DNA from: Homarus americanus
Taxonomy: Eukaryota > Arthropoda > Malacostraca > Decapoda > Nephropidae
DNA length: 64,000 nucleotides
Assembly (NCBI RefSeq): GCF_018991925.1
Contig: NW_024727827.1
Span: forward strand, 156,001-220,000
Direction of reading: 5' to 3'
In this document: piece by piece, positions 14,301 through 27,700 of the stretch
How the letters are laid out: each line of letters opens with the position of its first letter
How positions within the stretch are numbered: position 1 is the stretch's first letter
Position numbers and translations under genes: made by a program
Notes under the pieces: generated by a model
Database searches by the model: none
Told to the model about the DNA's origin: nothing
What the model saw: only the letters and a program-made list of their open reading frames with translations

Positions 14301-15478
14301 TATGTGTGTATGCTAGTTAGTCTGTTTGTGTGGCTATTATTATTTATGCTTGGAAGTTAAATAAAAAGATAAAAGCCACATTTAATTGTACACACTTAAC
14401 CAAAAATATCTCAAATGCTTGGACAAGATGGCTGAGGGTTGAGCAGAATGGCAGCTTGTCATCTCAAAATCGTTATTACACATTCTTCATTCATTATTTT
14501 TTCCAGATTACGATAGTGTTTATGGCATTCGAGTAGTTATTTATTTATTTAAGAGTTTACAATATATATGCAATGCTATGTAAAGTTTTTCCGTTGTTTT
14601 TTAAAAGTAGAAAGGTTTGGTTAGTTAGTTTTATGTCATAGAACCTAGTCACATGGGGTCCATTTTAGAGCTTTCTATATCCAAGCCTATCAGGAAGTTC
14701 TATTGTCTATTTCTGAACAATAACTCAAGTTCAATCACCATTACAATAACATCCATCAAGGTCCATTTATCTATTTACCTTCTGGACAATAAATCAAGTT
14801 CAATCACCATTACAATAAATCCATCAACAAGTTCTATTTGTCTATTCCTGAACAATAACTCAAGTTCAATAACCAATAACAAATCATAATATGTGTGTAT
14901 GCTAGTTAGTCTGTTTGTGTGGCTATTATTATTTATGCTTGGAAGTTAAATAAAAAGATAAAAGCCACATTTAATTGTACACACTTAACCAAAAATATCT
15001 CAAATGCTTGGACAAGATGGCTGAGGGTTGAGCAGAATGGCAGCTTGTCATCTCAAAATCGTTATTACACATTCTTCATTCATTATTTTTTCCAGATTAC
15101 GATAGTGTTTATGGCATTCGAGTAGTTATTTATTTATTTAAGAGTTTACAATATATATGCAATGCTATGTAAAGTTTTTCCGTTGTTTTTTAAAAGTAGA
15201 AAGGTTTGGTTAGTTAGTTTTATGTCATAGAACCTAGTCACATGGGGTCCATTTTAGAGCTTTCTATATCCAAGCCTATCAGGAAGTTCTATTGTCTATT
15301 TCTGAACAATAACTCAAGTTCAATCACCATTACAATAACATCCATCAAGGTCCATTTATCTATTTACCTTCTGGACAATAAATCAAGTTCAATCACCATT
15401 ACAATAACATCCATCAACAAGTTCTATTTGTCTATTCCTGAACAATAACTCAAGTTCAATAACCAATAACAAATCATA
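14301..15478. repeat. 589-bp tandem duplication
   Basis: Bases 14301-14889 are repeated head to tail at 14890-15478 with essentially one visible difference (ATAAATCC near 14815, ATAACATCC near 15405). Each copy also holds two to three internal repeats of a ~70-bp unit with CAAGTTCAATCACCATTACA. Identical 68-residue open frames (14330 and 14919) follow from the duplication. They lack recognisable domains and are not annotated as genes. Confidence 0.95.
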
Positions 15479-15479
15479 A

Positions 15480-16119
15480 TGTACTAAGGTCTTGTCACAG
15501 CTCAAGTAGACCAGGTAGGTATAGGTACTGGTATTAATTAGGGCAAAGTTACAGGTATGGGAAGAATAGCATATTAAGGTATCTTTTTTACTGTTGATCT
15601 GTTTTAACTTTTATCTATCATGGTCACCTCTATCCCTCCACCCCTATCCTCAACTTCCCATCCCCTAAATACTAAAATTAATTGAAAAGTTCCACCTATC
15701 GACATTCTCCAATTTTAGGAAGACTAACGAGGTATTACATCTATTAACAGACTAACATAATATTGGAACGACAAAAGATGGTAACTACTGTAAAACTGAT
15801 TCATTTATTGTAACTTATAATACTTCCATTAATTATAACCTTTAAATAATTATACTTAGCTTAATTACTCAACTATGTAATACTCTATAAGCATGTATAA
15901 GGAAAAGCATTGTTATATACTTTAATTGTGTATTTTGGTAGTTAAGGAAGGTACAGTAGGCAATTATTTTAAGATCTGTAATTGTATGGAATTTCTCATT
16001 AATGATAATTGGGTAATTATAATTTTTTTATTTGAAAATTCAGTAAACTTATACATATATTTATTGATTCAACTTTCTTTATCCATGTTTGTCATTGTGT
16101 GTGTTTAAAGCCCTATACA

Positions 16120-16153
<34 letters not shown>

Positions 16154-17010
16154 CATACATACATACATACATTACATCATTACATACGTTTCCCTTTTCC
16201 TGTGTGTTTTTATTGAGACAGACATACATACATACATACAGTGATACCCAGTATAGACTATGGGTGGGCAGATATCATTCAAAATCATGTATAATAATTC
16301 ATCTGAAATTCTTATGATGATTATTTTAAAAATTTTCTTCCATTTCTTCTTATTTTAGTCTTGCTTCCCTATTTCCATCTATCCATCTCAACCTATCAAA
16401 TCCTAGTCAACTTTCCATTCAACTCTCCGACACTCATCTCCCAACCTAACCTAACCTAACCTAACCTATCGATCAATTTCCAGTCTCTTATTATTCACTC
16501 TTAACACATTGTTCATTAGTGTATAACATCTGTAGCTTAAAATATGGCTAATATGGCTCTTATGGGTAATATGGCTCTTACATCCAGAGCTGATGCTATA
16601 CATACTGTCGTTCGATTTGCAGTGTGTTATGTATGTCCCCTCTGCGATTCAGTTCACGGCTCTGTGTTCTACTCCGACGTATCCACACTCAGTTACCGGG
16701 TGTCTCCTGGTCTGGAAAACCTATAAAACCTGGAAAAGGGAAGAGAATTACTAATTTTATCAACATTTGGTATTAGTGTCATCTGATTAAGCTTCTATAA
16801 GTCAAATAAGTAAATCAAGATACAGGTCAGCAAGACATATTGACTATAAGTTATCTACAAGACATCATTCCACCAGGGAGGTCTTCTATGGTGTGGCTAT
16901 AATAGATAAGTCTCCAGCCACACCCTCTATTAGCCACACCCTATCACAATACAACCTTTCTATTCACTACCCCTTACCACATATAACCCTTGAGGTCACG
17001 GGTCTTTTCA
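15480..17010. other. Spacer between HINT3-like and SFR1-like genes
   Basis: AT-rich sequence with an ATAC tetranucleotide run (16110-16172) and a short CCTAA run (16443-16468). The missing HINT3 last exon might lie here but could not be identified. On the minus strand, 16689-16711 could be a tiny last exon of SFR1. Confidence 0.5.
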
Positions 17011-17454
17011 TCACAGGACGTGGTGTAAGATATACGTACCTTTGTCACGGTTGGAAGTGTCGAAACAATCCTCTGTCTGATCCAACTGAACAACCTGTGG
17101 ATCGATACCAAGATGACCGACTAGGGATCGAAGAGTTAGTTCCACCTCTCCAGTGTCAATTATATTCCTCTCTCTAACTTTCACTCTGAGATCCTCCAAT
17201 GCTTCCTGACAAGCTCGTAACCACCGGGTCGTAACCTTGTCCAACGACTGCGTCTCCCACTTAGTCCGATACATCTTGACGAGCTTTAATTTCCTCAGGA
17301 TCTCTTGTTTCTCTCTCACTCTTCTCTGTGATTGGTGGATTTTGGTGTTCGTGTCTAAGTCCTTGCTTGGGGTCTTGTTAGGCGTCTTGAATGTCGATTC
17401 GTCTTTCTTCCTGTCCGGTGTTTGCGAGTTGGTGGGGGGTTTTTCTGGTGGCAT
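17011..17454 (-). CDS. SFR1: SFR1/MEI5-like Swi5-dependent recombination mediator
   Basis: The Swi5-Sfr1 complex stabilises RAD51/DMC1 filaments in homologous recombination (family knowledge). The frame gives 147 residues: a polar, Lys/Pro/Thr-rich N-terminus (1-45), then a basic predicted coiled coil containing EKQEILRKLKLVKMYRTK. That segment is the hallmark of SFR1 and is near-identical to the vertebrate motif. The C-terminus contains LRSLVGHLGIDPQVVQ, matching the conserved end of the family. The ATG at 17454-17452 is the first after an in-frame TAG about 30 bp upstream. A good donor (AAAG|GTACGT, exon end 17040) could replace the last ten residues. A candidate final exon at 16711-16689 would add DQETPGN. 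Vertebrate SFR1 is ~245 residues with a longer disordered N-terminus. Confidence 0.82.
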   Translation of the reverse strand: MPPEKPPTNSQTPDRKKDESTFKTPNKTPSKDLDTNTKIHQSQRRVREKQEILRKLKLVKMYRTKWETQSLDKVTTRWLRACQEALEDLRVKVRERNIIDTGEVELTLRSLVGHLGIDPQVVQLDQTEDCFDTSNRDKGTYILHHVL

Positions 17455-17814
17455 TGTTGTTGATGGTAAATAAATTAATATCTATGGAGCTCCTACCACG
17501 TTTTTGCCTAGAGTCTCAAGTTCTTTTAAATCTCCCTAATATATTTTCTGTTATTGAGGCTATTAACTCATAACAGGAAACCAGATTCTGTGACCTTATT
17601 TCTTATCTCTATTCTCTTGACTCATAGAAGCACAGTGCACAGCATTGGTGATTCTGAAAAAGGAAAATAATTTAGTCATTAACAAAAAAATAATTGGGTA
17701 GAAAGGAACACAAATATCCTAATATTTTCTATAATCTAACTTTAATCTTTATGTAAGTATGTATGTATCTATGTATGTGAATGTTTGTAATAATAATATT
17801 TAAATACATATTGA

Positions 17815-18245
17815 GACCTGTGGTGTAATAGTAAGCATCCTCGCCTCACAAGCAAGTAGACCCGGGTACCATCTCCCGGGCAGGGTGAAACTATGGGCAA
17901 GTTTCTTTACGCCATTTGCCTCTGTCTATCCAGCAGCAGTAATTGGAGACCTAGATGTTAATTGATTTGTGGATCGTGTTCCAGGGAAATGGTTAGCCAG
18001 TGCAGTTGGCGAGCTGTCCGGCCTTCTCGGTCTATTCCTGGACACTAGGTCATGCAGCTCGTTAACTTAGGGTGTGGTGGTTGTGTTGGTGACAGCTTCT
18101 ACACCTTAAACACTAGGTCATGCAGCTCGTTAACTTAGGGTGTGGTGGTTGTGTTGGTGACAGTTTCTACACCTTAAACAAATTTGCCCCTAGGTGGCCC
18201 TTGGGCCGGCCATCCTCGTTACACGAGGGGCAACCATTATTATTA
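17815..18245 (+). mobile_element. tRNA-derived SINE, copy A
   Basis: The head resembles a tRNA gene, with an A-box-like TGGTGTAATAGTAAGC, then CCTCGCCTCACAAGC and a decayed B box (GGTACCATCTCC for GGTTCGATTCC). The body starts GGGCAGGGTGAAACTATGGG. It is followed by two copies of a ~68-bp unit containing CATGCAGCTCGTTAACTTAG (18042-18180), then CCCCTAGGTGGCCC and the tail GGCCGGCCATCCTCGTTACA. A second copy of the same family lies at 57640-58600. Confidence 0.8.
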
Positions 18246-18249
18246 TGTA

Positions 18250-18740
18250 TGTATGTATGAAATAAATAAATAATAATAAATATTTAACGGCTTATTGAAA
18301 GAACATGGCAGCCAGAAGGCTAAAAATATACAGTTACATTATTGGGGAATGGGTCTCTTGAATGACCAATAATATACAAGTAACAAAAGTGATACAAATA
18401 TGATATATAATAAGTAGGTGGGGAGTAGGTACAGGGCATTTCAACATAGTGACAGTGCAAAAAGTAAGATTGACTGGGAGTGAATACACTGGTTGATTAC
18501 AAGTTATTGATAATTTTTACCATGGTTGGGACTGGGCTGTTCTTATAGCGATCAGTTCGTGCTCGTATGGGCTGGATGCGGTTGTGGTGTCCAACAGCAA
18601 TTCTCGGGCTAGGGATCTCTGGTGGTAGTAGGAGCCGGTGTCGAGGATGGTGTAGAAGCTTCTCACCAAATACACAGATGAGGTCGTGGTGATGGTCAGA
18701 GAGAGCCGTGATGCCTACACTCAAAACCATATCCACACCA
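18250..18740 (-). pseudogene. Non-LTR retrotransposon 3' fragment
   Basis: The minus-strand frame 18736-18497 ends in RPIRARTDRYKNSPVPTMVK, resembling the extreme C-terminus of jockey/RTE-like ORF2 proteins (R-T-R-Y-K-N-S-F-V-P pattern). It is followed on the same strand by AT-rich tail sequence. No reverse transcriptase core is present. Confidence 0.5.
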
Positions 18741-19019
18741 GACTTAATTAATCTTTATCTAACCTAACCTAACTGAACCACCGAAAAAACCACCACAATC
18801 ATTTACTAAACACCGAAAACACCACCACGGCACCTATTAAACACTGTAAACAACACCATCAGCACACACTAGACAGCAAAAACACCATTTACAGACTGAC
18901 CAATGGCAGAGGATAAAAATAAAAAGGTATTTGATCTTCTGTCTACAAACAAGGTAACTACAGGGTTTGTGCAGGTACATTTAGTATGTTAGTTCCTCCT
19001 GTACTAACGCTCAAACAGC

Positions 19020-19450
19020 CCAATTAGAGATATGCTAGGGACTGTCAGTTGGTTGAAAATGTTCAAAGGAGGGCCACCAGACTGGTGCCTGCCCTTCGGC
19101 ACCTCAGCTACCCTGAGAGGTTGGAGCGCCTGAACTTGCCTAGCTTATACTACAGACGGTCAAGGGGTGACCTAAGTGTAAGCATCTCAGGGGGCACTAC
19201 TCAGTTGAGTGAACTTACTTGGAGCTGGTGGACGCTCGCCCCACAAGGGGTCACAGGTCAAGGCCAGAAAACTGTGAGGGACAAACTTTTACTGAGTGCG
19301 AGTTGTAAACTGTTGGAACAATCTACCAGAGAGTGTTGTGACGGCACCGAGTGTGACAAGACTTGACCAACACTGGAGCTGGTTCAGGAGCTGGTACAGC
19401 CCAGTACTGCCAACAGTGTGTGACCCATCACCCGGACGGCTAGTGGTGAA
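19020..19450 (+). pseudogene. Frameshifted LINE ORF2 C-terminal fragment
   Basis: One frame reads VENVQRRATRLVPALRHLSY and continues with PERLERLNLPSLYYRR. After a frame change another reads NCWNNLPESVVTAPSV. Both are standard C-terminal blocks of CR1/jockey-type ORF2 proteins. The middle is scrambled and the copy is 5'-truncated, so it is dead. Confidence 0.8.
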
Positions 19451-21113
19451 GAGGATAAAGGTAAGACAAGAAGTTAATAAATGACGAAGATAAATCTGTA
19501 TTCAATGTTAACACAACTTTTTAACACCAATTTAACATAATCTGGATGGTTTTTACCTGTAATTAGCGGGAAATAAAGGTAAACATCTACCTGACAACTC
19601 AGACAATAGTTGAAGACTCCCTCACTTAGTTTAATCTACGTCACAAATAACTTAACCTTTAATGATTTAATAATAAAATAATTACTCATTTTATCTAGAA
19701 TTAATATTTTATTTCGTATATTAATTAATGTAGAGGTATATTTTGTTTTATATTTTAATAATTTGTGATATATAATATTTCCTAGTGAGCTGTGGTGAAG
19801 AGGATAAAGGTAAGTAAAAATAAAATATTACTCATTTTACTGATATATTCTTCCCAACAGTCAATAATCCAATTAAACCACTAACTAATAATTAAACCCA
19901 ACGATAATTAACTCCACTGATTGGATGAGACGTAAATAATTGAAAGAATAAGAGACTTAGAGATATAGTTAACCCTCAAACCTCTCCTCTACATCACGTT
20001 TTCTCTCACTTGTTTAGTTACTTTAATCTATTAGTCAATCTCAGGTGTGTCAGGTGTGTCAGGTGTGTCTACAGCTCTTATTTCTACAGGTAAATGACGT
20101 TAATTGCCCTATTTAAGTTAATTGTAATATACATAGTGATTAAGTTTGAGGGATTTTTAATAATTTATTTTAATATTAATTTGGGTTTTTCATTTTAGGA
20201 AGAAATTGTATCGGAAATGCCATGGGTAGTTGATGATAGTTTAGTCGGGGTCATTTGATGGTTTAATTTGTGGTTTAATGATCGTTTATAGAGTCATTAC
20301 TGTGATGGTAGTAGTTAGGATAATTTGGGGTAATGTTAGTGGTGAGATTTTAATTTTTTGGGGGATGTGGTTATTGTACCTTAATTGTGTACTCTGGAGA
20401 CTGTTATATGGTTAGGTTAGGTCATGTCATGTTGGAAAGTTAGGTTTGGTTACTTTGTTTGGTTAGATTATGTTTGGTTACTTTGTTTGGTTTGGTTAGG
20501 TTAGGTTTGGTTAGGTTAGGTTAGGTTAGGTTATGGTGGAAAGTTAAGTTAAGTTAGGTTACGGTGGAAAGTTATGGATATATATTGATGAGATTCCTGC
20601 CTCTTGGTTTTTTTTATTGAAAATAATATTATATATGTGGTATTTTTATTTTAGTTTGAGAAAATGTGTTAAAATGTTGTTATTTCTAAATTAAACCTAA
20701 CCTAACCAAAGCTAACCTAACTAAATCTAACCTTGAGCAAAAGCCGATGTCACGAGCGCAATTTTTAGACCGTCGATTGAGACAATATGATGAAATTTAT
20801 GCATACGATCGATCAATGTTGTAATATATAAGCACAATGGTCTGACTTAAACATTTACCTAACAAAATAAATTATATATTAAAACAATTTCCTTCATCAA
20901 GATTAAAGTAAATTGGAGAGGGGAGCAGTTAGAATGTTGACGTGTAGCGGAGAAGGTAAAGTAAAATATTCTTATTCTGGTCTCGTTCAAAGGTTTTCTC
21001 TTGAACATAGACACTGCTGCTGCCACCTACCATACCAGACTGACTTCATCATTTACTTAAGCAGCGCAAAGTGTCTCTAAATGTTAATAAATATTACGAT
21101 AATAATAACGGTA
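19451..21113. other. Spacer upstream of the LAPTM4-like gene
   Basis: AT-rich sequence with many TTAGG or CCTAA pentamers (20410-20570 and 20695-20735) and a triplicated CAGGTGTGT (20043-20070). 5' UTR exons of the LAPTM4-like gene may lie here. None was assigned. Confidence 0.5.
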
Positions 21114-21410
21114 CAGTAATATCTCCATTACCTAGATTCCCTCTAACCCGGAACTCTCCGATGGCCGGAATTTTAATTTTCTCGGAAAATCGTTCCCAAG
21201 GCTGAAATTTTCCGGAAAATTACGGCTTTGGGAACGATTTTCCGAGGGGCAGATTTTCCGGAAAATTCTGAGAAAATTTTCAAGATACCCAGAAAATTCT
21301 GGGGATGGGGGATATTTTTCCAGTTTTGTGAGACTCGTCTTGTTACCGGGAAATCTCTCATTACCGGAAGTGTTCTGCACCAACTGTTGTAACTAACGGG
21401 GATATTACTG
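21114..21410. mobile_element. pogo/Tigger-type MITE, copy 1
   Basis: Terminal inverted repeats are CAGTAATATCTCCATTAC at the left and, read from the right end, CAGTAATATCCCCGTTAG. The element is flanked by TA on both sides, as expected for Tc1/mariner-pogo insertion. The interior consists of repeated TTTTCCGG/CCGGAAAA arms that can fold on themselves. No transposase is encoded. Same family as 29861-30081. Confidence 0.85.
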
Positions 21411-21722
21411 TACAGGTACAGTATATATTTTCATGTTCGCTAAAAAACAGCAATACAGTAATAACTTTTGAATTATTTTGGGGGTAATATTTGATGACCA
21501 TTGCTTGCTTTAACCGCCAATGCGAGGACAATAAATCCTCCATGAAAATAACCAAAAGTAAACAAGGAATATATATTGTGTGACGTGATACATTTTTTTA
21601 ATATTTTTTCCGCCCTTAATCTAGAGAAATGAGAGAACTGTATTATTTTTCCTGTCTTTTGTATAGTCAGGATTTTTATTTGTACTCAATATTTGTACTC
21701 AACATTTTTCAGGATAGTAATA

Positions 21723-24700
21723 ATGAAGATCTGGCAGCCTGAGAGGTGTTGTGGCAGCAGTTTACGTACTGGGAGTCTGGTCGTCGGGTCACTGGCTCTG
21801 GTAACATATTATTTGTGTTGAGTTTGTGATGACGGACAAGTTTGTTTTAGATAGTCCGAGTGAATCATTGTATTTTATTATTATTTAGGAATTATTTTAT
21901 TTTAACGTTAGATCTATTATTGTTGATGTTGTAAAGTATTAAATTTTTGTGTGGCGGCTTTCCTTATGTCGACTCTTGTATTGAATGTCCGAAAGATTTG
22001 TTTTTTTTACAGATGAATTTTATTCCTTTATTTCAAAAAGAATATATTTCAGGTGGGAGCCGTACTGGATATTATCAATGGCTGCGCTGGAACGCTCGCT
22101 GTTGTAGTCAGCATGTTTGGGAGGTTAAAAATAATCAGCTGTTTGAAAGATGTTGAAAGTGAAGAGTGTCAATACGATACTTCTCACTCTGGTAAGTTTA
22201 CTCTTTGTCAGACACTGTATGGTACAGGGGGTCCCCGGGCTAGGTTAGGTTCCCGAGGACGTTGTTAAGTCGTATTTGTACATAAGTGGGAACTCTTGCT
22301 ATGTTTAAAATACCACTACTATATCATAGCCCAAGTCCTTATATACAGTACATCTATAATAACTTAATTTATCACAAAAGAAGAAATACAATGAGTCATC
22401 AAGTAAATAAAATACTGGAAATTTATAGTTTAACCTCGTTCATATTGGCGGGCGTTCGTAAATCAGATGTTCGTAAGTCGAGCGTTCGTAATAAATATAC
22501 AACTGAGTTTATTTATCTATTAAGGGTACTACTGTATTTTTACAATACAGTAGTACCCCGCTTAACGCGGTCAATTGAACCCACAGGGTACCGCGTTAAG
22601 TGAAAACCGCGTTAAGTGAACAACAGAACATATGGGATTAATTCCAATAGAGACTGGCCCGACCCCCAAACTCCACTTTTTGACGACACACAACTATGTT
22701 GTAGTAAAAATTTTATCTTAACTTTATGATGGTATGCACACACAATTAATAATTAAGAGAAATATCAATAATATTAGGTTTTTTAACACTTGCATTAGTA
22801 GAAAAGATGGCTGGGCACACGGGGATGGGGGGTTGGTTCCGAGGCAGAGGGCAGATTATTGGCCCTCACCTGTATCACTTGTATCAATTGTATCACTATC
22901 CACCACAGAGGCTTGCAGGGCCTCTTTGTCAAACCCCTCAAAGGCCATATAAGTCCATATCCTCACTATAATTATCACTATCACTGACTTGGGCCGGCTG
23001 TGGTGGGTGGCGGGTGAAGAACTCGGTAATGTTTTGATGACTGGGCGACCTTGTGCGCATCGTGCCCGCGCCGCTTCCCGCGTATATGATGAAAAATTCC
23101 GCGTTAAGTGAAAGTTCAGCTCTGGCGAGGCACCGCGTATATGATAAAACGCGTTAAGTGAAACCGCGTTAGGCGGGGCAATACTGTATTTGTATTAAGA
23201 GATTCTGAATTAATAAAAGGATAGTAATATATATACACCATACTGTAAATCTTGTAATCCTCTTAACCATGTAGAGGTTGTACAGTATATACACGAAGAC
23301 TTGCTACAAAAAATTTTCATCGCGATTTTATAGTAGGAAGACGCAATGGACTGGGGATTTGATAACTGTACTTCGTCAACAGGAATGGGGTGTTCATTTT
23401 GATATCCTGTTGAACCTAACGCAAAGATAGTTATGGGGTCAATGAACGATGTAACAGCGATTCTTTTTTATTTTTTCATATTTTTTAGGCCAATGGTCCA
23501 GATCTAATGAGAATATTGCAATTAAGTAGTTAGTTATTAACATTAATAATTTGTTTTTACCTATACTAGTACATAAAGCTTTGATTAGTCATACTAGGGT
23601 TAATAATTGATTATATTTTAGTTTAGTGCTGCCAGTCTTATAAGAGATTATTTTAACGAAGGTACACTTCACTCATTCCACCTCCTGCGGTATATTATTA
23701 CAGCTGTATCTCACGCCTGGTAAATAGAGTGGCCATTGGGCGTTATTCTGGGCTAATAAGATACGGTAATGCTTTAAATAACCCTTTGAGAATGATGGTT
23801 TACCCGTTGATGATGGTGATTTAACCCTTTGCAGAAGATGGTAGAACCCTTTCATGATGATGATTTAACCCCTTGAGGAAGATGTTTTAAAATAGATATA
23901 CATACAAATGATATATTTAGTAGTAATAATAGGTAATATCTACACCAACTTAACCCTATGTTTATGTAGTTCTAGATGCATTATATAAAGGTAGATTCAG
24001 TGTTTATTTATACACACTGGTAGACAAGGCTGTAATAAATGATGTTTTACCTCAATCATTTATAAACATTCCTTGCTATTGACTTCGATTCTGTAGAAAA
24101 GCTAAACAAAATCATTACAAGTATTCAGTTTTGATAATTTATTTCTGGGTGTTTATTATTTATTTGTGGTCTATCAATCCTTTAAATAAACTTATATATG
24201 CTCTGATTTGTGATGTAATTATTGTAGTAATTACTGATGTTAAACAATGCAATATTTACGACCTACAATTATGGACAGTATTACAGGACATACACAGCTC
24301 TACCAGGAAGAGTTCTGGACACATCTCAATAACTGTAGCTCTGGTGGTGACATACTGGGACATACTGTACAATATTATATTATCAGAACATATTATTCAC
24401 CGATTTTCCGGCACCCTTGGTTCCAAAGCCTTGCCGGATTATCCGTTTTGCCGGACCAACCGAGGTCAGGTAACAATAATTCAACAATACCGTACACCTC
24501 TGATCTACTAATAATACACCTCCTGTGTCTCTAAAGGACCATTGACTGCTAGAAACTTAAATTAAACAAATATTAAATATAAATTAAATGTGAATTAAAT
24601 AGTTTTATTGGTACAGTATAAATGAAACAGACCTGTAGAGCTAATCACAAAGATCTGGAAGTTTAAGGATGTTAGGATTACTATCTGTTGCAAGTGATCT

Positions 24701-27700
24701 CTCGTATTTTTGTCCTGTGGTCTTGCCTGTAGTATAATTAGATCTTTACCTTTAAAATTACCACATAGTTATTAGACATATATTGTTACAAACTGTGGTG
24801 GGGATAGGGGGGTGTTATTATAATCCAACCTTCAGGATAGGTGAATGAACATCTGTACCCCTGTTCATCATTACACGGAGGCTTATTGGATAACCGTGTA
24901 TACATATATGTTACATGATCCAGTGTGTTAGTTACTAGATTTTGCTGCCTTTCATTAGAGATGTGGAAGTGAGTTGGGAACTGAAGGTTGTTTGATATTG
25001 ATACCTGTTTTATAGCTTGTTATGAGGTATTGGGATACACACACTACACACACACACACACACACACACTTACACACACTTACACACTTACTTCTCACAC
25101 TACATACACACTTACTTCACCAATTAGTCCTTGCTCCATATCCCCAGTTTATCAGGATTGTAATTTCTGTTTTTCGAGTCTAATTGGAATTTTTCACTAC
25201 TGTATAACCAGGTATACATGGAGAATCTTTAGTACCATTATAAAACTGAATTTCAGAATTTATCCATCAATTTTTTTTTAATATAAGTTTTCATTTCAAA
25301 GACAACAGAGCTAGTTCAATTGTGGTGTTCTGTATGTGAGAGTTCTGGTCATATAGCAGTGTATAGCACTGTATGAGTTGTAACAGGTGTATAATCTGTA
25401 TGATGCTGTATTTAAACTATTAATTCTTATATATTTACCTTTATACTTTACTATCCTCACACCTGAAAATGTAAATTACACGCAAACGCTTGGGGACTTG
25501 GTGTTTATCAGCATTTACATAGTTTACTCATACCTACACTGATTAATTTCCATACCTATACAGTATTATACAGTATTAAACAGTATTACACAGTATTATA
25601 ATAAGGATAAATAAAAATCACAATATAAATACCCCCAAAATATATAACCTCTTACGGCAACGTTCAGTGTAGTAATTATTAAATGGCAGTACAGTATAAC
25701 ATTACACATTGACATTAATCTCTCGGATATGGTAAATACACTGTACAATCTTGGCGTTCAAAATTAGTTCAGTTCAGTTATATTACAATTGACTTGGATA
25801 GGTTCATATGGCTAGTAACTGACTCATGCTAGGAGGAATGTGAAGTTTAGAATAGAAAGATCTCTATTGACAAAATCTATAACTACATAACTACGATGAG
25901 TGTTTGTTTATACTGACGAACGGCCTTGTTTCCAGCGGTGTATTTTGCTGTCGCTCTGTTGCTGGCTGAGAGCATCCAGGTTATTGCTTGCTCTATGTTG
26001 ATTTATGGGATCTATAAGGTAACTCTCTTGCTGTTTTAATTACCCTAAGTGTATTTTATCTATTCGTATGTATAATTATCACTAAGTATACAGTATGTAC
26101 TCTGCTAGATGTACAGTCCCCTTCACTAGTGTGTTTACAGGGGCTCGTCATATAGCCTAGGTACAGTCCCCTTCACTAGTGTGTTTACAGGGGCTCGTCA
26201 TATAGCCTAGGTACAGTCCCCTTCACTAGTGTGTTAACAGGGGGCTCGTCATATAGCCTAGGTGCAGTCCCCTTCACCTAACCTGGCCAATCACATTTAA
26301 GGACTCAAACATTCTGCCAAGTTCTAAAATAGATATGCTAGGCCTCACCATTTCCTCTAATGTCATAGAAGCCACACATCCACAACATTGCTAAAGCTGC
26401 CTCCCGAAAGCTGGGTATGCTGTACAGATGCCATAGCTACTTCACTCCTGAGCAGTTGCTTCAGGTATATAAGGGATTCATTGTTCCTAACTTGGAGTAC
26501 TGCTCTCATATCTGGGGTGGCTCTTCAACTGTTAGATAGGGTGGAATCAAAGGCTTATTAACTCTCCTCCTTTATTTGATAATCTTTCTTCCCTTTCTCT
26601 TCACCACAATGTTGCTTCACTCTCTCTCTTTTACAGATACTTTAACGGGCAATGTTCGGTAGATTTGGCATCCTGTGTACCGCCGGCAAGGCCGTGGGCT
26701 CGTAACACTCGTCTTGCCCACGGTGCCCACCTTTTATCTGTGGCTGTCGGTCACACTATAATAACCCGTTATAGTACCTCCTTCTTTCCTCACACAGACA
26801 AACTGTGGAATGCTCTGCCTTCTTCTGTTTCCATACTCATACAATCTGTCTCACTTCTAAACCTGGTTGTCTGTCATCTTTGTGGTGTAGATTAACATAA
26901 TCTTTTTCTTTTCTATTTTTAATTTCTTTTTACTCCTATATTTTCGCCCCCTAGGCCCCGTTGATAACCTGTGCCTGTGTGGGCTGTTACCCTTAAGAAA
27001 CAACAAAAAACATCAGTGACATCGACTGTACTTTCCTTCTGTTATATGTAGCTGCCTCAAGAGTAAAGAAAGTCTTACAGAATTTGCCTGAATTCTCCGC
27101 AAATTTCTGTAGTAATTACAGTGTACAGTACAGTATTCCCACATCAGTGTAAAAGATCACAGAAGTACCACACACACTCTCCAAAAGCGTCCCCCAACTA
27201 TGAACACTAAACAATCTGAAAAATAATGAACTGATAATCTGTAACCATTCCTAGATGACATGCCCCCATTCTCCTCACTCTCCTCATACCCCCCCATTTC
27301 CCCCATTCTCATTCTGGTGTTGGGGATGTTTTTGGTCGAGAGTGTTCACAGGTCTTCACAATGTTAACTCGGAGATAAAAGAGAAAGAGGCGACAATGTT
27401 AAATTTTACATGTAACGGAAATCGAAGGAATTGTGGCTACGTATTAACTTGTGGCTAGAGTAAAGACCTATTAGATATACTGTACTTTATATACAGATAG
27501 GTAGATATATATAGAGATACTGTATATAGAGGTAGTTAGATAGATACTCCCTGTATATAGAGATGCATTACAGTTTATACATACCTATAATATAACTGTA
27601 TTTTACCCTCAGGAACGACACAGGTTAATGTTACCTTATATACTCTGGAGCTGCGTCCGGCTGGCCACGTTCCTCGCCTTCTCTGTTTGTGTCGTTGTGC

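Noticed and set aside
14501..14536. Strong acceptor (TTTTTTCCAG) followed by a short frame ending ITIVFMAFE as the HINT3 last exon
   Set aside because: The peptide does not resemble any HINT3 C-terminus, and the segment is duplicated identically 589 bp downstream.
14330..15125. Two identical 68-residue open frames as a duplicated small gene
   Set aside because: They sit inside a 589-bp non-coding tandem duplication, with no recognisable domain or splice signals. Identity reflects the duplication.
17815..17885. tRNA gene
   Set aside because: It has tRNA-like A and B boxes but cannot form a full cloverleaf with an acceptor stem, and it continues into a SINE body shared with 57640-58605.
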